Below, piece after piece: positions 59,626 through 64,000 of a DNA stretch of 64,000 bases. The stretch is taken from assembly GCA_024236195.1 (NCBI GenBank), contig JACKKZ010000002.1:558001-622000 (forward strand), in the 5' to 3' direction. Source of the DNA: Sphingomonadaceae bacterium. Its GTDB lineage: Bacteria > Pseudomonadota > Alphaproteobacteria > Sphingomonadales > Sphingomonadaceae. Position 1 is the first letter of the stretch. Every line of letters starts with the position of its first letter. Position numbers and translations under genes: made by a program. The notes below the pieces were generated by a model. It was given only the letters and a program-made list of their open reading frames with translations, was not told where the DNA came from and made no database searches.

Positions 59626-60147
59626 TTAGCGCTTCGAGAACTGGAAGCTGCGGCGTGCCTTGGCGCGACCATACTTCTTACGCTCGACCACGCGGCTGTC
59701 GCGGGTGAGGAAGCCAGCAGCCTTGACCGTGCCGCGCAGGGCCGGTTCGTATTTGGCCAGTGCCTGCGCAATCCCGTGCTTTACAGCGCCGGCCTGGCCG
59801 GACAGGCCACCACCCTTGACGGTAGCGACGACATCATACTGGCCCTGGCGATCCGTGATCGCGAAGGGCTGGTCGATGATCAGGCGCAGCGTCGGACGGG
59901 CGAAATACACTTCCTGGTCACGACCATTGACAGTGACCTTGCCGGTGCCGGGCTTCAGCCACACGCGAGCCGTGGCGTCCTTACGGCGGCCCGTGGCATA
60001 GGCGCGGCCCTGCGCGTCCAGTTCCTGTTCGCGCAACGGCGTGGCAGGGGCGGCAGGCACAACCGCATCGGTTGCAGCGGCGTCACCAGCGATATCCTTG
60101 ATATCAGCCAGGTCAGAGACGGTTTCGGTCTTGGTTTCGTCAGTCAT
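59626..60147 (-). CDS. rpsI: 30S ribosomal protein S9
   Basis: The 173-residue protein has the S9 core: GRAYATGRRKDATARVWLKPGTGKVTVNGRD, then GGGLSGQAGAVKHGIAQALA and the C-terminal DSRVVERKKYGRAKARRSFQFSKR tail that reaches the P-site tRNA. About 45 extra residues at the N-terminus (acidic, Ala/Thr-rich) are a common alphaproteobacterial extension. It overlaps rplM by 1 bp. Confidence 0.97.
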   Translation of the reverse strand: MTDETKTETVSDLADIKDIAGDAAATDAVVPAAPATPLREQELDAQGRAYATGRRKDATARVWLKPGTGKVTVNGRDQEVYFARPTLRLIIDQPFAITDRQGQYDVVATVKGGGLSGQAGAVKHGIAQALAKYEPALRGTVKAAGFLTRDSRVVERKKYGRAKARRSFQFSKR

Positions 60148-60626
60148 TATGCGGAAACCTTGTTCTTGCGATTCATGGAAGCAACGTCGAGCACGGCGGG
60201 GCTCTGCCCGTCATGCGGGTGCTCGGTGCCGGCATAAAGGTGCAGCGCCTTCATCTGCTGGCGACCCAGCGGGCCACGCGGGATCATGCGCTCGACAGCC
60301 TTTTCCAGCACGCGCTCGGGGAAGCGGCCTTCCAGCACCTTGGCCGGGGTCGTTTCCTTGATGCCGCCGGCATAGCCGGTGTGCTTGTAATATTTCTTGT
60401 TACCGGTCTTGTTGCCGGTGAAGCGCACTTTTTCGACATTGATGACGACAACATGGTCACCGCAATCGACATGCGGAGTGAAGCTCGGCTTGGTCTTGCC
60501 GCGCAGGATATTGGCGATGATCGTGGCGAGGCGGCCAACGACCAGCCCGTCTGCATCAATCAGATGCCAGTTCTTTTCCACCTCGGCCGGTTTGATGGAC
60601 CGGGTAGTCTTGGTCAGAGCCTTCAT
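60147..60626 (-). CDS. rplM: 50S ribosomal protein L13
   Basis: The 159-residue protein has the L13 signatures WHLIDADGLVVGRLATIIANILRGK, GDHVVVINVEKVRFTGNKTGNKKYYKHTGYAGGIKE and AVERMIPRGPLGRQQMKALHLYAGTEHPHDGQSP. It assembles early on 23S rRNA. It leads the rplM-rpsI operon. Upstream on the minus strand TTGACT (60725-60720) could be a -35 element, but I see no convincing -10. Confidence 0.97.
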   Translation of the reverse strand: MKALTKTTRSIKPAEVEKNWHLIDADGLVVGRLATIIANILRGKTKPSFTPHVDCGDHVVVINVEKVRFTGNKTGNKKYYKHTGYAGGIKETTPAKVLEGRFPERVLEKAVERMIPRGPLGRQQMKALHLYAGTEHPHDGQSPAVLDVASMNRKNKVSA

Positions 60627-60788
60627 GGCTGTTTCTTTCCATTGCTGAAATTTCTTGCACCCGCGAATCCGCCAATGCGGTCCACGAAGAGCGGCGCATC
60701 TGTGCGTTTATGCGCCTCAAGTCAAGCAAATCCGGGCTTCACCAGAGAGGTAAAATAATACCGCAAAGGATGTGTTCGGGCATGATCC

Positions 60789-61529
60789 CTATTCGTCGGG
60801 GACCAGTTCCCAGCTTTCGCTGGCCTTGCGCGCGGTCTCGCCAATGCGGGTCACGATTTCGCGATTGGATTGGCGCAGCATCGGGCTGTCGTCGCATTGC
60901 AGCGCCCTGAACTGCACCTCCACACTGCCACGCAAGCCGCCGGGCAGGTCCAGCTCGCGCTCTTCCGCCCAGGCCAGCTGGCGGGGGAAGAAGAAATCCG
61001 GTGCCATATTGCCGAGCATTTGCCCGGCAGACCGGGTAATGTGCACCAGCATGTCTTGCGCCGCCTGTGTCTGGCGCGGCGGCATTTCCGCTTCGCGAAT
61101 GCGTTGAACGGCGATTTGCAGGGCCTGCTCCAGCATGTCCGACCGGGGTGCCGGATCGGTCCCCTGGATCATCCCCAGGCCATCAAGCCACATGGGGAAG
61201 CGCGATCCGTCAATCCTTTGCTGCTCCAGCCGGGCCAGCGGCGCGAGCGAATCCGGGGCGGATACTGTGGCGGATAACTGCTTGCCGCTGACACGCACCC
61301 CCCCGGCGGCTGGCTGGAAGCCAAGCTGCCAACTGCGCGTTACCGCCAGCATGTTCCCGTCGACCAATTCGCGTTCGAGCGTTCGCGTCAGCACCATGGG
61401 CTCAAGCGGGATCGGCAGCTGTTGGCCGTTGCTGCGCATGCCCGCCTGTGCCGGACGCGCGAACAGCGTCGGTGCTGCCAGGAAGCCGACGGCAAGCTGG
61501 AGCGCGCGACGGCGATCAAACGGATTCAT
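60789..61529 (-). CDS. Tat-signal-like exported protein, unknown function
   Basis: From ATG 61529 the 246-residue protein begins MNPFDRRRALQLAVGFLAAP, a twin-arginine-like signal (RRRALQ), cut near ARPAQA. The rest is alpha/beta with FQPAAGGVRVSGKQLSATVSAPDSLAPLARLEQQRIDG and ELDLPGGLRGSVEVQFRALQ. I do not recognise a family. Its start overlaps the cutA end by 14 bp, so it is probably co-transcribed with cutA and ctaA. Confidence 0.7.
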   Translation of the reverse strand: MNPFDRRRALQLAVGFLAAPTLFARPAQAGMRSNGQQLPIPLEPMVLTRTLERELVDGNMLAVTRSWQLGFQPAAGGVRVSGKQLSATVSAPDSLAPLARLEQQRIDGSRFPMWLDGLGMIQGTDPAPRSDMLEQALQIAVQRIREAEMPPRQTQAAQDMLVHITRSAGQMLGNMAPDFFFPRQLAWAEERELDLPGGLRGSVEVQFRALQCDDSPMLRQSNREIVTRIGETARKASESWELVPDE

Positions 61530-61848
61530 GCCTTGCCCCCTCTGCCAATGCAACCAGCCATGTGCCAGTCGCTTCCCCTGCGGCATCGCAGTGCCAGCCA
61601 AGGATAGCAGGTTCTGCGTAAGGATGCAGCTTTTCCAGCCGCGCCACGGCAGCCGCCAATATTGCACTGTCGGTCTTGAACAACGCGCCGGTTTCCAAGC
61701 TCCGGCTGGTCTCACCTTGCCAGGCAAACAGGGATGTGATGCTACCCAGTATATTGCAGCATGCCACCAGCCGTTCTTCGAGCAGCACTTGTCCGGCGGC
61801 CAGCGCCGCCTCTTCATCCGGGAAAGGGCACCAGATCAACGCCGCCAT
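61516..61848 (-). CDS. cutA: Divalent-cation tolerance protein CutA
   Basis: The 110-residue protein matches CutA: LIWCPFPDEEAALAAGQVLLEERLVACCNILGSITSLFAWQGE with the conserved CCN-x(7)-FAWQG segment, and later HPYAEPAILGW. It forms a trimer; its role in metal tolerance is debated. Its start overlaps the ctaA 3' end by 13 bp. Confidence 0.93.
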   Translation of the reverse strand: MAALIWCPFPDEEAALAAGQVLLEERLVACCNILGSITSLFAWQGETSRSLETGALFKTDSAILAAAVARLEKLHPYAEPAILGWHCDAAGEATGTWLVALAEGARHESV

Positions 61849-62906
61849 GGCGATCGTCCCAGCCGATGGATTGCCCAGGCGGTTGCCATCACCAGCAAGG
61901 CGCCAACCAGTTGGTGCGCCACTGCGACCCACAGCGAAATGCCGGTCATGACGGTTGCTATGCCGAGCAGGATCTGCGTGCCAAAGGTAATATGCACTGC
62001 CACCGATGCCATCCGGTCGGCCGCGCGCACCCGGCGCGCCAGCCACACCAGCGCGATCACGGCAATCCATGCCCACCAGCGATGGAGGAAATGGAGCAGG
62101 AACGGGTCATGGGTGATGGCCCAGCCCAACCCCTTGCCGGTCTCAAATTCCGGCACGAAGCGCCCCTGCATCAGGGGCCATGTGTCAGAGGCATGGCCCG
62201 CATTCAACCCCGCCACCCATGCGCCGAGCAACAGTTGGATAAACAGGATCCCTGCCACCATGATCCCGAAACCGGTCAGGCGGGCAGGCACACTGGCCGG
62301 GTCCCGCTGCAACATCCGCAGGTCCAAAGCCGTCCAGACCAGCCCGGCCAGCGTGAACAGCGCCGTCAGCAAATGGATCGAAAGCCAGAAATGGCTGACA
62401 TCGGTCATTTGCCCGGACAGTCCAGAGCGGACCATGAACCAGCCAAACACGCCCTGCAGCCCGCCCAGTGCAAGCAAGGCCAGTAACCGCGGCTTGTATC
62501 CGCGCGGGATATAGCCCTTCGCCCAGAACACGGCGAGCGGCAGCGCAAAAGCCAGCCCGATCACGCGCCCCAGCAAGCGATGCACCCATTCCCAGAAATA
62601 GATGAACTTGTAATCCGCCAGTGTCATCCCGGCCGGGCCGTTGACTTGCGTATATTCGGGGATTTGCTGGTAGGCAGCGAATTCGGCCTGCCATTGCGCT
62701 TCGCTCAAGGGTGGGATCGCCCCGGTAATCGGCTTCCATTCGGTGATGGACAGGCCGCTTTCCGTCAGGCGCGTAATTCCGCCGACTGCCACCATTAGCA
62801 CCACCAGCGCCGCAACCACATACAGCCAATGCACCAACAAGGCAGGGCGCGCTGTGCCCCCCACGGACCGGGGCAACCCCCGGTTCATGCCGACTGAACT
62901 TTCCAT
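61836..62906 (-). CDS. ctaA: Heme A synthase (COX15/CtaA, type 2)
   Basis: CtaA converts heme O to heme A for cytochrome oxidase. The 356-residue protein has eight predicted transmembrane helices and the heme-ligand histidines in FWEWVHRLLGRVIG, SHFWLSIHLLTALF, LLHFLHRWWAWIAV and VAHQLVGALLV. RLTESGLSITEWKPITGAIPPLSEAQWQAEFAAYQQIPEY is the type 2 hallmark loop. ATG 62906. It is followed by cutA and an exported protein gene. Confidence 0.95.
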   Translation of the reverse strand: MESSVGMNRGLPRSVGGTARPALLVHWLYVVAALVVLMVAVGGITRLTESGLSITEWKPITGAIPPLSEAQWQAEFAAYQQIPEYTQVNGPAGMTLADYKFIYFWEWVHRLLGRVIGLAFALPLAVFWAKGYIPRGYKPRLLALLALGGLQGVFGWFMVRSGLSGQMTDVSHFWLSIHLLTALFTLAGLVWTALDLRMLQRDPASVPARLTGFGIMVAGILFIQLLLGAWVAGLNAGHASDTWPLMQGRFVPEFETGKGLGWAITHDPFLLHFLHRWWAWIAVIALVWLARRVRAADRMASVAVHITFGTQILLGIATVMTGISLWVAVAHQLVGALLVMATAWAIHRLGRSPWRR

Positions 62907-63000
62907 CGCTTCGACAAATGCTAGGCAAAACGCCCTTACGCAAGGGAAAACCCGTGCAACCAGCCTTTTGTTGCAAAGAGATTCCTGCCAGCCATCTTGA

Positions 63001-63021
63001 ACAATGTTACATTGTCACATA
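63001..63021. promoter_or_regulatory. Palindromic, Zur-box-like operator before merC
   Basis: ACAATG-TTA-CATTGT (63001-63015) is a perfect 6-3-6 inverted repeat. The shifted reading AATGTTA-N5-TCACATA (63003-63021) resembles the proteobacterial Zur consensus AATGTTA-N5-TAACATT in 12 of 14 arm positions. It ends 14 bp before the merC start. The assignment to Zur is inference. Confidence 0.5.
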
Positions 63022-63034
63022 CATCGGGGTCGTA

Positions 63035-63427
63035 ATGAATTCCGGCTTCCTCTCGATTCGCCGGCGGCTTGACCGCGCCGGGCTGTTCCTTTCGGGGTTG
63101 TGTGCGATTCATTGCCTGGCCAGTATCGTGGTTGTCTCCGCGCTGGGGCTGGGCGGGCAATGGCTGCTTGCGCCGGAAATTCATCGCATCGGGCTCGCGC
63201 TGGCGCTGGTGATCGCGGCTGTCGCGATTGGCTGGGGTGCGCTGCGCCATCGCCGCCGGGCGCCTTTCGTGATCGCCATGATGGGCCTGACTTTCATGGG
63301 CGGCGCGCTCGCCGTGCCGCATGGCGCGGAAGAGGCAGCGCTTACCATTATTGGCGTGGCGCTGGTTTCGCTCGGCCATATCCTGAACTTGCGCCATTCC
63401 ACCTGCGCGCTATCAGCGCAGGAATGA
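63035..63427 (+). CDS. MerC-domain inner-membrane protein
   Basis: The 130-residue protein has four predicted transmembrane helices and the MerC signature GLFLSGLCAIHCLASIVVVSAL, with the Cys-x3-Cys pair in the first helix, and a later HILNLRHSTCALS. MerC transports mercuric ion; related chromosomal proteins in alphaproteobacteria are often under zinc control, as the upstream palindrome suggests. It overlaps thiS by 4 bp. Confidence 0.88.
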   Translation: MNSGFLSIRRRLDRAGLFLSGLCAIHCLASIVVVSALGLGGQWLLAPEIHRIGLALALVIAAVAIGWGALRHRRRAPFVIAMMGLTFMGGALAVPHGAEEAALTIIGVALVSLGHILNLRHSTCALSAQE

Positions 63428-63633
63428 GCGTAGAAATCAGCCTCACCCTTAACGGCGAACCGCGCCGGACCACTGCCATCACCATCGCCGACCTCGTGCG
63501 TGAGCTTGAACTGGAGCCAGCCAAGGTCGCGGTAGAGCATAATGGCGAAATCGCGCCGCGCTCGACGCTGGAGCACGTGGCGCTTGCCCATGGGGACGTG
63601 CTGGAGATTGTCCATTTCGTCGGCGGCGGCTGA
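63424..63633 (+). CDS. thiS: Sulfur carrier protein ThiS
   Basis: The 69-residue ubiquitin-like protein ends in the di-glycine motif FVGGG, which is adenylated and thiocarboxylated to donate sulfur in thiamine thiazole synthesis. EISLTLNGEPRR and VAVEHNGEIAPRS are typical ThiS segments. Its ATG lies in ATGA overlap with merC. Confidence 0.9.
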   Translation: MSVEISLTLNGEPRRTTAITIADLVRELELEPAKVAVEHNGEIAPRSTLEHVALAHGDVLEIVHFVGGG

Positions 63634-63639
63634 TTGCCA

Positions 63640-64000
63640 GTGTGGCGCGCCTTTGCCGCTTTTCTGGTGCTGACGCTGGCCGGACTGAACGGAATGATCG
63701 CCAGCGCGGGAGACACCTGCACCCAGAATTCCCCGGATTCGCTGTTCGGCTATATCTTCACTCTACCGTTGAACCTGCTGGGGATAGGTTTGCTGTGCTG
63801 GAAGCCGACGCGTTGGGCAGTGATCATTGCCACCGTCATTCCGGTCCTCCTCGCGCTGCCCTATACGCGCATCGCAATTGACCTGGCGAGTGGCACTCCC
63901 GCCTGCACGATCCTCACCGGCGATCCCTCTTGGGCAATGAGCGGGGAAGAGACGGGTTTTGCCATAGGCTGGGGCCTCTCCGCGCTGATCTTCTGGATGG
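63640..64000 (+). CDS. Uncharacterised membrane protein (partial, runs off the window)
   Basis: An open frame from GTG 63640, 6 bp after the thiS stop, reads at least 120 codons with no stop to base 64000. It contains three hydrophobic helices (FAAFLVLTLAGLNGMIAS, TLPLNLLGIGLLCW, WAVIIATVIPVLLALPY), two cysteines (DTCTQNS and PACTILTGD) and a further helix at the edge. No family recognised. Codon positions and spacing to thiS suggest a real gene in the merC-thiS unit. Confidence 0.6.
   Translation, partial: MWRAFAAFLVLTLAGLNGMIASAGDTCTQNSPDSLFGYIFTLPLNLLGIGLLCWKPTRWAVIIATVIPVLLALPYTRIAIDLASGTPACTILTGDPSWAMSGEETGFAIGWGLSALIFWM

Overview
The window looks like a chromosomal segment of an alphaproteobacterium of the order Sphingomonadales, most likely an Erythrobacteraceae-type genome. 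I infer this from high GC, family content (DUF1192, DUF1491, DUF6489, DUF2497/PopZ-like, UrcA, CarD, a SUV3-like helicase) and gene order. I see no transposase, integrase, CRISPR array, tRNA or rRNA, and almost all of it reads as core genome.

The key landmark is the probable chromosomal replication origin between hemE and the PEP-synthase regulator gene, at about 39.27-39.56 kb. It has an AT-rich tract, a cluster of DnaA-box-like 9-mers and three GANTC sites. Coding strand switches there: hemE, hemJ, rho, mnmE, mnmG, rsmG, parA and parB run leftward, while ppsR, maf, aroE, coaE, dnaQ, hpf and ptsN run rightward. Three parS sites (TGTTCCACGTGGAACA type) lie 7-10 kb left of the origin, in and next to rsmG, mnmG and mnmE.

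Region by region. 0-16 kb: a cut-off quinone oxidoreductase, a frameshifted DUF1192 gene, clpA, a globin, a leftward run (gamma carbonic anhydrase, spermidine-synthase-like membrane protein, acetyltransferase, hemB), an M23 peptidase, then helicase, S4 protein, fdxA and carD. 15-23 kb: envelope proteins (GIN-domain lipoprotein, small lipoprotein, glycine-zipper protein) among tsaC, an acyl-CoA dehydrogenase, a DUF815 ATPase, a PQQ-type sugar dehydrogenase and a free methionine-R-sulfoxide reductase. 23-27.5 kb: a three-gene surface-fibre cluster of DUF4402 subunit, PapD-like chaperone and usher-like barrel protein. 27.7-44.4 kb: the origin and segregation region above, interrupted by a small mixed block that includes a BLUF photoreceptor and an AAA ATPase lacking a normal start codon. 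44.4-64 kb: thioesterase, cell-wall hydrolase, xth, erpA, S9 peptidase, PopZ-like protein, TolC, a degenerate PCMT-like protein, class I fumarase, a LytS/LytTR pair, UrcA, rplM-rpsI, cutA, ctaA, and a merC-thiS group cut by the window end.

Most notable signals outside genes: (1) a 23-bp motif GCTGTATTA-N5-GCAATACAG present twice, 38 kb apart, each time over a predicted promoter (GIN lipoprotein gene; PCMT-tolC operon), suggesting a two-member envelope regulon; (2) a near-perfect 38-nt hairpin that buries both the ribosome binding site and the start codon of a small lipoprotein gene; (3) several inverted repeats in the leader of the DUF4402 gene plus a bidirectional terminator just after it; (4) a palindromic, Zur-box-like site before merC. 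Operon structure throughout is tight, with many 1-4 bp ATGA/TGATG overlaps.
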